A stretch of 64,000 nucleotides of DNA. It comes from Prolixibacteraceae bacterium (GTDB lineage Bacteria > Bacteroidota > Bacteroidia > Bacteroidales > Prolixibacteraceae). The notes under the pieces were generated by a model that made no database searches, was not told the DNA's origin, and saw only the letters and a list, made by a program, of their open reading frames with translations. Of this stretch, positions 1-8,718 are shown in pieces; position 1 is the stretch's first letter; every line of letters begins with the position of its first letter. The stretch covers positions 372,001-436,000 of the forward strand of contig CP081303.1 in NCBI GenBank assembly GCA_019720755.1, in the 5' to 3' direction. The position numbers and the translations under genes were made by a program.

Positions 1-2194
1 CGTGTGTTAATGTAACACTCTTTAATTTATCAATACTTGTATTGATTTTTGGGAGTTCTTTGTTTTTATGATTGCGATCTAAAGTCTCATTAAAGACTTT
101 CATCCCCGTTATCAAAACTTTCGGTTTGAAATTATTTTTACGGATCTTCTTGGGGTTAAAGGCAGTTACTCCGTTAATTCCTCCAAAATATATTTTTCCA
201 CTTTGTCCTTTACAAAAAGAGTACTTTCGGAAGTTATTGTCTTGTAATCCGTCCTCTTTATCGTAGTTTGTAAATCGCATCGTCTCTAGATTGAGGTTCG
301 AAATACCATAGTTGGTACTCATCCACAGTTGTCCTTTAGGCGACTCAACAATTCCGTATACCACATCATCTGGCAGTCCATCAGAAGTCGAAAAATGGGA
401 TATTTTAAGTTTACATCCTTTTCTCGGAGTGATAATGCGATTTATTCCTTCACCAAATAGCCCTAGCCAGATATTGGTGTCGCATCCTTCCATTACTGTA
501 AATACTTGATTGTTTGCGATAGTATTTTCTCTGTTAAAATGGTGTGTATAGGATATGAACCTATATGGTAGCCTTGTTTTCCTATTGATTCGAACATGGA
601 ATACCCCTTGTTTGTATGTTCCAATCCATAGATTATTGAATTTGTCCTCACATATATCCACGATATTATTAATCGTATAGTGGTTTTGTGGACTCTGACC
701 TGTATAGTGCGTTATGCCATTAGGTCCTATTTTGGGGTCATATCTTACCAATCCAATATTAGTAAGAGAGGATCCCAACCAAAAGATCCCTGACTTATCG
801 ATAATGATCTTTGATATTTGTGATAGGTTATGGTTTAAAGAGTCTTTGAGAACAATATGTTGGTAATTCTCTATCTTCCTTGTATTATTATTCCAGTTGA
901 ATTTAATTAATCCAGGCAGATTACTTCCACAATAAATCGAACCATCTTTGTCCTGTGTGATAGTGTAGACTCTAGATACCTCTTGGGGGAGATTTACGTT
1001 AAAAACGGAATAGTCCGCACCGTTAAACTCCACGACATTAAGCCCTCTATTGAATGTTCCAACCCATAGCTTCCCTGTTGTATCTTCGAATAGACCATCA
1101 ATGACATTGCTTTTAAGACTTTTATTTGTAATAGATTGACGCCTTATATGGATGAAAGGAGCTTGCTCTGTATTGGAGCTATTAAGTCCTCCTCTTACTG
1201 TTCCAATCCATAATACTCCAAATCGATCTTCGAAAAGTTTTCTTATGTTGTTAGATCCTAATGCTGTATTGTTTCGAACAATCTGTTTGTGTTGTATCCA
1301 GCTATTATATCGTTTATTATACTCAAACAACCCCTCTTTTTCTGTAGCCACCCATATCGTTCCTGTATGATCTTCAATAATATCTTTAATATATATTCTA
1401 GTTTTACTGTCTTCTTTCTTTAACGATACTTTTGTTATAGTTGTGAAATCTTTAGATCTGAATAAGCCTTCTGCAGACCCTAAAAGATATCCTTTATCTT
1501 TTATTTCTTCAATTTTACTTACACGAAACCCTAAGTCTTCGTTAAGAATGGTAGGTTCGGGAATATATGGAACACTTTTTTGAAGTGCCTTAATATCCCA
1601 TGAAATGATGGTTTTATTGATACTAATTAAAAGTTTATTTTTTGAATTAATTATCATATCATACACTCTCTGAGGACTTTTGATCATCGTGTTGAGAAGT
1701 GGTATTTCTGTAATTTCAAGACTGTCTTTTATATTTCCTTTTTCTGCTGAAAATAAGCCATCATTGGTGCCAATAATAAATTTATTATCATCAATTTCTG
1801 TAATACTCGTAATTGCAGAATATGGCCATCCTTCAATGTTGCGAAACTTCTTCTCCGTTTCATTATATATACTCAATCCTTTGCTTGAGACAATCCAAAT
1901 CTCTCCTTGCCGATCTGCATAACTGTAGTGAATCGTGTTGTCTAAAAGAGAGTTTTTGTTTCGAAATTCATGTTGAAATTTTAAAAACTTATATCCATCA
2001 TATCTAAATAAACCGTTTGGAGTGCCGATCCATAGATAGCCTTCCTTTGATTGGGTGATTGTGGATACTGAATTTCTGGTAAATCCTTTATTGGCACTGT
2101 ATCTTGTAACTCTAAAGCCAAATGATGAAGTGGTAGCCATCATCAGGAAGAGGAGCGCAAGGATATAAAAACGGAATATAATTCTTGAGTTCAT
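1..2194 (-). CDS. two-component regulator propeller sensor (hybrid-TCS type), N-terminal part, runs off the left edge
   Basis: The minus strand is open from an ATG at 2192-2194 to the window edge, about 731 codons with no stop seen. The protein starts with a signal peptide or anchor (MNSRIIFRFYILALLFLMMA), then has many propeller repeats of the form LWIGT-x-x-GL (for example YLWIGTPNGLFRYDG, LWVGTFNRGLNVVEFNG, LWIGTYKQGVFHV). It reaches what looks like the start of a Y_Y_Y domain at the cut. This is the periplasmic sensor half of Bacteroidota hybrid two-component regulators, which bind an oligosaccharide and control a utilisation locus. The kinase, receiver and AraC-type parts would lie outside the window, so a plain sensor kinase is also possible. 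It is divergent from the LacI gene, with a LacI-type operator in between. Confidence 0.85.
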   Translation of the reverse strand, partial: MNSRIIFRFYILALLFLMMATTSSFGFRVTRYSANKGFTRNSVSTITQSKEGYLWIGTPNGLFRYDGYKFLKFQHEFRNKNSLLDNTIHYSYADRQGEIWIVSSKGLSIYNETEKKFRNIEGWPYSAITSITEIDDNKFIIGTNDGLFSAEKGNIKDSLEITEIPLLNTMIKSPQRVYDMIINSKNKLLISINKTIISWDIKALQKSVPYIPEPTILNEDLGFRVSKIEEIKDKGYLLGSAEGLFRSKDFTTITKVSLKKEDSKTRIYIKDIIEDHTGTIWVATEKEGLFEYNKRYNSWIQHKQIVRNNTALGSNNIRKLFEDRFGVLWIGTVRGGLNSSNTEQAPFIHIRRQSITNKSLKSNVIDGLFEDTTGKLWVGTFNRGLNVVEFNGADYSVFNVNLPQEVSRVYTITQDKDGSIYCGSNLPGLIKFNWNNNTRKIENYQHIVLKDSLNHNLSQISKIIIDKSGIFWLGSSLTNIGLVRYDPKIGPNGITHYTGQSPQNHYTINNIVDICEDKFNNLWIGTYKQGVFHVRINRKTRLPYRFISYTHHFNRENTIANNQVFTVMEGCDTNIWLGLFGEGINRIITPRKGCKLKISHFSTSDGLPDDVVYGIVESPKGQLWMSTNYGISNLNLETMRFTNYDKEDGLQDNNFRKYSFCKGQSGKIYFGGINGVTAFNPKKIRKNNFKPKVLITGMKVFNETLDRNHKNKELPKINTSIDKLKSVTLTH

Positions 2195-2267
2195 GGCATT
2201 TAGTATTATTTGTTTGTTGTGTTAGTGTGTTGCAATATAAGTTAAAAAAAACTTATATTTATATCAG

Positions 2268-2281
2268 TTCAACCGATTTAA
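2268..2281. promoter_or_regulatory. near-copy of the LacI operator
   Basis: TTCAACCGATTTAA differs at one position from the TTCAACCGATTGAA site at 3488. It lies 74 bp before the sensor gene start and about 155 bp before the LacI start. It could let the LacI protein act on the sensor gene or on itself. This is inferred from sequence similarity only. Confidence 0.45.
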
Positions 2282-2437
2282 TTGTTCCTTTTGGTTAAAA
2301 TTGTTAAATCTAAATGAGAATAATGTTTTTTTATTTTAACTGTCTTACCTTAGTTTGCTTATGATATCTGTCTCATTTTTAACATGAAGAATTGTTTAAA
2401 ATAAAAGGTTTTTTTGCAAGATTATGAACATGGAATA

Positions 2438-3460
2438 ATGGAAAAAAAGAAAGTAACACTACAAGATATTGCTGACGCTTTGAATATTACTAGATCAGCG
2501 GTTTCAAAAGCATTAAACAACCATCCTAAAATGAGTAAGAAGACAAAAGAGATGGTTGCAAATATGGCAAAAGAGTTAAATTATAAACCGAACCAATTGG
2601 CCGCAGCTTTACGTAAGGGGAAGAGTAAATTAATAGGTGTGATCGTTCCTGCAGCGAACATTACTTTCTTCTCTTCTGTAATACGAGGTATTGAAGAGAC
2701 TGTCAATCGTGCTGGTTATAGTGTAATTCTTACGCAATCGAATGACTCCGTGGAGAAAGAGAAGGAAATTATTGATACCTTGATTGAGACCCGAGTAGAT
2801 GGGGTGGTTGCAGCACTCGGTTTGAATACCAAAGACTTTACTCATTTTGCTAAATTGAAAGAGGAGAGTATTCCATTGGTGTTTTTTGACCGTATTATCA
2901 AAAACTTTGATGTGAGTACTGTACAGATCGATGACTACCAAGGTGCCTATGATGCAGTATCTCATTTGATCGAGTCTGGATGTAAACGAATTGCTCATAT
3001 GGGAGGTCATCAACACCTAGTTTTGTATCGAAATCGTTTCGAAGGTTATCGTAATGCATTGATAGATCATGGTTTTAATTATGATTCAGATTTGGTGTTC
3101 TTTAGTGATCTTCATCATGAAGATGGAAGAATAGAAATGAATAAATTATTAAAAATGAAATCTATTCCTGATGGAATTTTCTGCTCTAGTGATTATGTCG
3201 CAGTTGGATCCTTGCAAATTGCAAGAGAAAATGATTTCCATGTACCTAATGATATCAAAATTGTTGGTTTTAGTAATGAGCCTTTCACGTCCTTCCTTGA
3301 TCCTGATATCTCTTCAGTTGATCAATCTAGTATCGTAATGGGACACAAATCAGGTGAAATTATTTTAAAAAGTGTAAGTGGTAATGAATCAAGTGATTAT
3401 GTCGAGAATGTGATTCTGAAACCAACATTGATGTTAAGAAAATCTTCAAAAAAATTTTAG
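2438..3460 (+). CDS. LacI-family transcriptional regulator of the L-galactose operon
   Basis: A 340-residue LacI/GalR regulator. The N-terminal helix-turn-helix is visible (VTLQDIADALNITRSAVSKALN), with the hinge around YKPNQLAAALRKGKS, then a periplasmic-binding-protein-like sugar-sensing domain to the C terminus. I chose the ATG at 2438 because MEKKKVTLQDIA is the usual family start; the frame opens 24 bp earlier only at a TTG. It precedes the catabolic operon in the same direction, with a 228-bp gap that carries three palindromes of LacI type. It is therefore the obvious local repressor. The ligand, probably L-galactose or an intermediate, is inferred. Confidence 0.9.
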   Translation: MEKKKVTLQDIADALNITRSAVSKALNNHPKMSKKTKEMVANMAKELNYKPNQLAAALRKGKSKLIGVIVPAANITFFSSVIRGIEETVNRAGYSVILTQSNDSVEKEKEIIDTLIETRVDGVVAALGLNTKDFTHFAKLKEESIPLVFFDRIIKNFDVSTVQIDDYQGAYDAVSHLIESGCKRIAHMGGHQHLVLYRNRFEGYRNALIDHGFNYDSDLVFFSDLHHEDGRIEMNKLLKMKSIPDGIFCSSDYVAVGSLQIARENDFHVPNDIKIVGFSNEPFTSFLDPDISSVDQSSIVMGHKSGEIILKSVSGNESSDYVENVILKPTLMLRKSSKKF

Positions 3461-3487
3461 TATAAACATTTTTTTACATAGTTTTAG

Positions 3488-3501
3488 TTCAACCGATTGA
3501 A
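3488..3501. promoter_or_regulatory. LacI operator O1
   Basis: TTCAACCGATTGAA is a 14-bp near-perfect palindrome with the central CG usual for LacI-family sites. It is the distal one of three copies before altronate dehydratase. Centres are spaced 95 bp (O1-O2) and 78 bp (O2-O3). Confidence 0.65.
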
Positions 3502-3580
3502 ATATGTGTTGAAGAGCATGTTATTGACAGACTCTTCTTCATATAGATTGGATCAAATTTTTGTTTTTTTTTAGTTATTA

Positions 3581-3598
3581 ATTTCAATCGATTGAAAT
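3581..3598. promoter_or_regulatory. LacI operator O2
   Basis: ATTTCAATCGATTGAAAT is a perfect 18-bp palindrome, the best of the three copies and probably the main operator. The central CG and symmetric arms are typical of LacI-family binding sites. Confidence 0.75.
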
Positions 3599-3658
3599 AT
3601 TGTCATTGTAGATATTTGTATTTGAATTTATTGCCGGTAATATTTTTTTTATACATGT

Positions 3659-3676
3659 ATTTCAATCGATTGAATT
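3659..3676. promoter_or_regulatory. LacI operator O3
   Basis: The core TTCAATCGATTGAA (3661-3674) is a perfect palindrome ending 14 bp before the ATG of the altronate dehydratase gene. A repressor bound here would sit in the leader and block transcription. Confidence 0.7.
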
Positions 3677-3688
3677 TGTAAAATAGAT

Positions 3689-5341
3689 ATGAAGAATAGA
3701 TTAATTAAAATCAGTCCGAAGGACAATCTATTGGTTGCACTTGAAGATATAGCACCAGGGGAGAAGGTCTTTTTTGAAGGGAAGGAACTTGATGTGATTA
3801 ATGGTGTTCAGGTCAAACATAAGGTTGCCGAGCATGATTTTAACCAAGGAGATATAGTTGTAATGTACGGACTACCCGTAGGAAAGACATTAAAGTCTAT
3901 ACAAAAAGGAGATGTGATTACGACAGAAAATATCATTCATCATACAGGAGGTTTCTCTCAAAGTACCGGTGAATATCAGTGGACAGCTCCTGATGTAAAA
4001 GCTTTCGAAGGTCGAACGTTTAACGGTTATAAACGTAAAGATGGAAAGGTTGGTACTACGAATAATTGGTTGGTAATACCATTGGTATTCTGTCAGAATA
4101 GGAATATACGTATTCTACAAGAGATGCTTGAAGACCAATTAGGATATAAACGATCGCAGTCTAAAAAGATTGATATCCAAAATATTACCAATGCAATTAA
4201 GGGTGGTGCATCTGTTGAGGATGTTTTGCAATTAGATGTGGTAAGTGTAAATAATGAGTCAAATCGTTCACCTTATTTTCCTAATGTCGATGGGTTGAGG
4301 TTCTTAACACATGATGGTGGTTGTGGTGGCACAAGAGAGGATGCAATCGTATTAAGCAAACTTTTAGCTGGGTATATTGCCAATGCAAATGTTGCTGGAG
4401 CAACAATATTAGGTTTGGGATGTCAAAATGCTGAGGTTAAGTATATCAATGGGTTTTTAGAAGAGTTTGGAGTTCTTGGCAAAAAGCCTGTATACGTTTT
4501 AGAGCAGCAGCAAAGTGTGTCGGAGCGAGATTTTATTGCTCAAGCAGTAAAGATGACTTTCGCTGGACTGATGGAAGCAAATAAGTTAGAAAGAACACCA
4601 CAACCTTTAAGTGAATTAGTTATTGGTTTAGAATGTGGTGGATCTGATGGTTTTTCTGGAATCTCGTCTAACCCTCTTCTAGGTTATATTAGTGATATGA
4701 TTGTTGCTCTAGGCGGTAGTGCTATTCTATCCGAATTTCCTGAACTGAATGGAGTGGAGCAAAATATTGTAGATCGTTGTGTGAATACGGAGTATGCAGA
4801 TAAATTCTCTTCTCTAATCCGTACTTATGCACAAAGAGCTAAAGAAGCGGGTTCTGGTTTCGAAGCAAATCCATCTCCAGGTAATATTAAAGATGGTCTG
4901 ATTACGGATGCGATGAAGTCTGCTGGTGCTGCATTAAAAGGAGGAACGTCTCCGATTTTGGATGTGTTAGACTATACTGAAGTGTTAACAAAGAAGGGTT
5001 TGTCTCTATTATGTACTCCTGGAAATGATGTGGAATCAACTACAGGTTTGGCTTCAACAGGAGCGAACATTATTCTTTTTAGTACTGGTTTAGGGACTCC
5101 TACAGGTAATCCTACAGTTCCAGTAGTAAAAGTTTCGAGTAATACAACACTTTCAAATCGAATGAGTGATATCATTGATTTCAATGCAGGAGAGATTGTG
5201 ACTGGAGAAAAAAGCATCAGAGATAGGGCTTTTGATTTGATGGAATATATCATCCAAATCGCATCAGGAAAAGAACTAGTTAAAGCTGAAAAATTGAGAC
5301 AATACGACTTTATTCCATGGAAACGTGGGGTATCACTTTAA
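3689..5341 (+). CDS. uxaA: altronate dehydratase (UxaA family)
   Basis: 550 residues. It dehydrates D-altronate to 2-keto-3-deoxy-D-gluconate, the last step of the pathway encoded here. An N-terminal SAF domain (about 1-90) is followed by the catalytic part with FEGRTFNGYKR-x-DGK-x-GTTNNW at about 106-127 and GCGGTREDA at 211-219, the conserved UxaA signatures. It is somewhat longer than the E. coli enzyme (about 495 residues). It is the first gene after the LacI operators. The next gene follows after 22 bp. UxaA-type proteins can act on other aldonates; the uxaB neighbour supports altronate. The downstream KDG kinase and aldolase are not in the window. Confidence 0.9.
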   Translation: MKNRLIKISPKDNLLVALEDIAPGEKVFFEGKELDVINGVQVKHKVAEHDFNQGDIVVMYGLPVGKTLKSIQKGDVITTENIIHHTGGFSQSTGEYQWTAPDVKAFEGRTFNGYKRKDGKVGTTNNWLVIPLVFCQNRNIRILQEMLEDQLGYKRSQSKKIDIQNITNAIKGGASVEDVLQLDVVSVNNESNRSPYFPNVDGLRFLTHDGGCGGTREDAIVLSKLLAGYIANANVAGATILGLGCQNAEVKYINGFLEEFGVLGKKPVYVLEQQQSVSERDFIAQAVKMTFAGLMEANKLERTPQPLSELVIGLECGGSDGFSGISSNPLLGYISDMIVALGGSAILSEFPELNGVEQNIVDRCVNTEYADKFSSLIRTYAQRAKEAGSGFEANPSPGNIKDGLITDAMKSAGAALKGGTSPILDVLDYTEVLTKKGLSLLCTPGNDVESTTGLASTGANIILFSTGLGTPTGNPTVPVVKVSSNTTLSNRMSDIIDFNAGEIVTGEKSIRDRAFDLMEYIIQIASGKELVKAEKLRQYDFIPWKRGVSL

Positions 5342-5363
5342 GGATATTAAAAGAAACCATATA

Positions 5364-6812
5364 ATGAAATTAAATAGAAAGAACATCGATCGTAATCTTC
5401 CTGAACTTCCAATTAGAGTTTTACAATTTGGAGAAGGGAATTTTTTGAGAGCTTTTGTTGATTGGATGATTGACAAAATGAATAAAACACTTGACTTCAA
5501 CGCAGGTATTAAAGTCGTACAACCTATTGATAGAGGTATGGTGGACATGTTGAATGATCAAGATGGCCTTTATACACTTTATATGAGAGGGCTTCAGAAT
5601 GGGGAGGCTAAGAGTGAACATCACTTGATTGATGCGATCCAAGGCGGTGTAAATCCTTATACTCAACATGAGGAGTATATGGCTCTAGCAAGAGAGGAGT
5701 CTTTGCGTTTTGTTGTTTCTAATACCACAGAAGCAGGGATTGCTTTCGATCCAAATGACAAATTAGAGGACACCCCACAAAATTCATATCCAGGTAAGTT
5801 GACTGCACTATTATATGATAGATTCTGTCACTTTGATGGTGATAGCGATAAAGGGTTAATCATTATTCCTTGTGAGTTGATTGATGAAAATGCGGTACGA
5901 CTTAAAGAAATTGTATTGAAATATGCTGCGATTTGGAGTCTCGGAGAGGCCTTTGTGGCTTGGCTTGAATCATCGAATTACTTCTGTAGTACTTTGGTCG
6001 ACCGTATTGTACCAGGTTATCCTAGAGATCGTATGTCGGAGATTACAGAGGAGTTAGGTTATGAAGATAATTTGGTGGTTGAGGGAGAGTTTTTCCACCT
6101 ATGGGTTATTCAAGCTCCTGAAGCCGTTCAGAAAGAGTTTCCAGCACCTGATGCTGGATTGAATGTGATCTATACAGATGATATTCGTCCTTATAAGAAG
6201 AGAAAGGTGCGTATCTTAAACGGAGTGCATACAGTTCTTGTACCAGTTGCCTATCTTTACGGATTGGATGCCGTAAGACAATCGATGGAGGATGAAGTGT
6301 GTGGTCGCTTTATTCAAAAGACTATTGATGAGGAGATTATTCCTGCATTGGATATGGATAAAGAAGCTTTAACGGTCTATTCAAAAGATGTTTTAGAGAG
6401 ATTTAGTAACCCATATATTCACCACTTGCTATTGTCTATCTCTTTGAACTCTTTCTCAAAATTTGAGACTCGTGTATTACCAACAATTCTATCCTTTATT
6501 GATGAGAAAGGGAAAGCACCTGAGAGATTAACCTTTGCTTTTGCAGCAATGCTTTATTTCTATCGAGGCAAACGAAATATGGAAGATATTCCATTGAATG
6601 ATTCTCATGAGGTATTAGACTTTATGTCGAAGGAGTGGAGCTCTGTTGAGTCGTCATTAGAATTTTCTGGTTTGGTAAACAATGTGTTGTCTCAAGACTC
6701 TTTCTGGAATGAAGATCTTACGAAAGTTCCTGGTTTGAGTGATGCCGTTACTCATTCTCTTCAGTTGATTCATGATCAAGGAATGAAAACAGCAATTGAG
6801 AACATGTTATAA
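5364..6812 (+). CDS. uxaB: tagaturonate reductase
   Basis: 482 residues, very close to E. coli UxaB. It reduces D-tagaturonate to D-altronate with NADH. The mannitol-dehydrogenase-type Rossmann start is seen in VLQFGEGNFLRAFVDW, and the catalytic-lysine region in KVRILNGVHT. I chose ATG 5364 (MKLNRKNIDRNLPEL); the frame also opens upstream at a GTG inside uxaA, which is unlikely. It sits 22 bp after uxaA. In galacturonate users tagaturonate comes from UxaC, but no UxaC is present. The zinc dehydrogenase at the end of this operon is the likely source here. Confidence 0.9.
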   Translation: MKLNRKNIDRNLPELPIRVLQFGEGNFLRAFVDWMIDKMNKTLDFNAGIKVVQPIDRGMVDMLNDQDGLYTLYMRGLQNGEAKSEHHLIDAIQGGVNPYTQHEEYMALAREESLRFVVSNTTEAGIAFDPNDKLEDTPQNSYPGKLTALLYDRFCHFDGDSDKGLIIIPCELIDENAVRLKEIVLKYAAIWSLGEAFVAWLESSNYFCSTLVDRIVPGYPRDRMSEITEELGYEDNLVVEGEFFHLWVIQAPEAVQKEFPAPDAGLNVIYTDDIRPYKKRKVRILNGVHTVLVPVAYLYGLDAVRQSMEDEVCGRFIQKTIDEEIIPALDMDKEALTVYSKDVLERFSNPYIHHLLLSISLNSFSKFETRVLPTILSFIDEKGKAPERLTFAFAAMLYFYRGKRNMEDIPLNDSHEVLDFMSKEWSSVESSLEFSGLVNNVLSQDSFWNEDLTKVPGLSDAVTHSLQLIHDQGMKTAIENML

Positions 6813-6880
6813 ATAGTTCACGAGTACTCTTAGGGCAAGGAGGGTACTCTCTACTTTTTAAACTAATAATATATTAACTC

Positions 6881-7726
6881 ATGAAAATATCAAAAATAGA
6901 CTCACATCAACATTTTTGGAAATATAGTACTGTTAGTCATTCTTGGATCTCTGATGAGATGTCTACCTTGAAGAAAGATTATCTTCCAGAGGACTTAAAA
7001 GTATGTCTTAAGGGGATTGATTTTGATGGTTGCGTTGCTGTTCAAGCAGATCAATCGGAAGAGGAAACGGAATTTTTAATCGAATTGGCAAATGACAATC
7101 CTTTTATTAAAGGTGTGGTCGGTTGGATCGATTTTAGAGCCGATGATATAGAGAGCCGATTGAAATATTTTAAGCAGTTTCCTATTGTAAAAGGATTTCG
7201 TCATGTCGTACAAGATGAACTAGATGACGAGTTCTTATTGGGTGAGAAGTTTATGAGAGGTATCTCTCTTTTGGCGAAGTATGGCTTTACTTATGATATT
7301 CTGATTCTTGCCAAACATTTAAAAGTTGCAAATGAGTTTGTAACCCATTTCCCAACTTGTCCTTTTGTAATTGATCATATTGCAAAGCCTGATATTAAAT
7401 CCCAAAATATTAAGGAGTGGCGTGATGATATTTTTGAGATTTCTAAACATGAGAATGTGCTTTGTAAGCTTTCAGGAATGGTGACTGAGGCAGATTGGAA
7501 AGACTGGACAGATGTACAGATCCTTCCATATGTTGACACGATATTGGAGGCATTTGGTTGGGAACGAGTAATGATTGGTTCTGATTGGCCTGTTTGTACT
7601 CTAGCAGGTAGCTACCAAAAAGTAATGAATGTGGTGATGAATCGTATTGAATCTCTTCCTGAAGAACAACAAGAAGCAATATTAGGCGGTAATGCCATGA
7701 ATTTTTATAACCTAAATAATGATTAA
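6881..7726 (+). CDS. COG3618 amidohydrolase, probable L-galactono-lactonase
   Basis: 281 residues of the amidohydrolase superfamily, COG3618, which contains L-fucono-, L-rhamnono- and L-galactonolactonases. The metal motif H-x-H is at residues 9-11 (DSHQHFW). Later signatures are FVIDHIAKP and IGSDWPV, with the aspartate of the metal site. It would open L-galactono-lactone to L-galactonate in the cytosol. Placement between tagaturonate reductase and the aldo/keto reductase supports the galactose-type lactone over rhamnono-lactone. The related L-fuconolactone may also be a substrate, since fucose is 6-deoxy-L-galactose. Confidence 0.85.
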   Translation: MKISKIDSHQHFWKYSTVSHSWISDEMSTLKKDYLPEDLKVCLKGIDFDGCVAVQADQSEEETEFLIELANDNPFIKGVVGWIDFRADDIESRLKYFKQFPIVKGFRHVVQDELDDEFLLGEKFMRGISLLAKYGFTYDILILAKHLKVANEFVTHFPTCPFVIDHIAKPDIKSQNIKEWRDDIFEISKHENVLCKLSGMVTEADWKDWTDVQILPYVDTILEAFGWERVMIGSDWPVCTLAGSYQKVMNVVMNRIESLPEEQQEAILGGNAMNFYNLNND

Positions 7727-8687
7727 TAAGATGAAACCTACATATATACAAGGAGATTATTCAAAAAGTAAATTTTTCGACGATACTAGTAGACTTGTGT
7801 GTGGTCTATCTGGATTAGGTGGTGTTTGGGGACACGTTGCGGAAGCTGATGCCGTGGATACTATTCTTTACGCACTCGAAAATGGAGTACGTGTATTAGA
7901 TACAGCTCCTTCGTATAATATGTCTCAAGCTTATTTGGGAAAAGCATTGAAAGAATGGAGTGGCGAAAAGCCCTTTATTAGCTCTAAAGTGGGACGATTG
8001 AAAGCTGAAAAAGCAGATGATTGTGTGGTAGACTACTCTTCAGAGACTATGAGAAAGAGTGTTTACGAGAGTCTTGAGTTGATTGGTGTGGACTCGTTAG
8101 ACCTTCTGTTTCTTCATGAACCTCATCTTGTTCCTGTAGAGAATATGGATCAAATCATGACATGCTTAAACGACTTGAAGTCGGAGGGAGTTGTTAAACG
8201 TCTAGGTGTTGGAGGAAATCCAACTGAACACTTTTATCCAGTTTTGAAGAAGGCGAATTTTGATGTGGTATCTGGTTTCCTTAAAATGGATGCATGTAAC
8301 CTGACAGCATTTGATCGTGATATACCAACATTGAAAGCGGAAGGAATGGCTTACTATGCTGCTTCAGCCCTTCATATGGGACTATTGGGACGACGTTTGG
8401 ATATGTATAATCATGAGCGTCCAAACAATGAGTGGATTACTAATATGGATGTCGATATTGCATTAAAGATGAAAGAGATAGCAGATGCAAATGAGATGAC
8501 TTTACCTCGATTGGCTTTACGCTATATGTTCTCTATTGAAGAGGCAGATCGTGTGGTCGTAGGCCCTCATACAATTGCACAGATGCGTGATCTGTTGATT
8601 GCATGGAAAGAGGGGTCACTCCCAGAAATGCTATTTAATCAGATTACGGAAACCATTGTGACGATGAGAACCCCATCGCTAGTATAA
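7719..8687 (+). CDS. aldo/keto reductase, probable L-galactose dehydrogenase
   Basis: 322 residues, an aldo/keto reductase TIM barrel of the L-galactose/L-fucose/D-threo-aldose dehydrogenase group. Catalytic Asp and Tyr are in VLDTAPSYN (D61, Y66), with lysine in ISSKVGR and histidine in LLFLHEPH. It would oxidise L-galactose to the lactone using NAD(P). The ATG at 7719 overlaps the end of the lactonase gene by 8 bp; a second ATG at 7731, just past that stop, is equally credible. Overlap implies translational coupling with the lactonase that uses its product. Confidence 0.85.
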   Translation: MINKMKPTYIQGDYSKSKFFDDTSRLVCGLSGLGGVWGHVAEADAVDTILYALENGVRVLDTAPSYNMSQAYLGKALKEWSGEKPFISSKVGRLKAEKADDCVVDYSSETMRKSVYESLELIGVDSLDLLFLHEPHLVPVENMDQIMTCLNDLKSEGVVKRLGVGGNPTEHFYPVLKKANFDVVSGFLKMDACNLTAFDRDIPTLKAEGMAYYAASALHMGLLGRRLDMYNHERPNNEWITNMDVDIALKMKEIADANEMTLPRLALRYMFSIEEADRVVVGPHTIAQMRDLLIAWKEGSLPEMLFNQITETIVTMRTPSLV

Positions 8688-8718
8688 AAAAGAGACTAAC
8701 TAATTAAATCCCAGTAAT

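Noticed and set aside
3689-6812. Galacturonate (UxaC-UxaB-UxaA) pathway
   Set aside because: No uronate isomerase is present, while lactonase, sugar dehydrogenase and galactonate dehydrogenase are, which fits L-galactose better.
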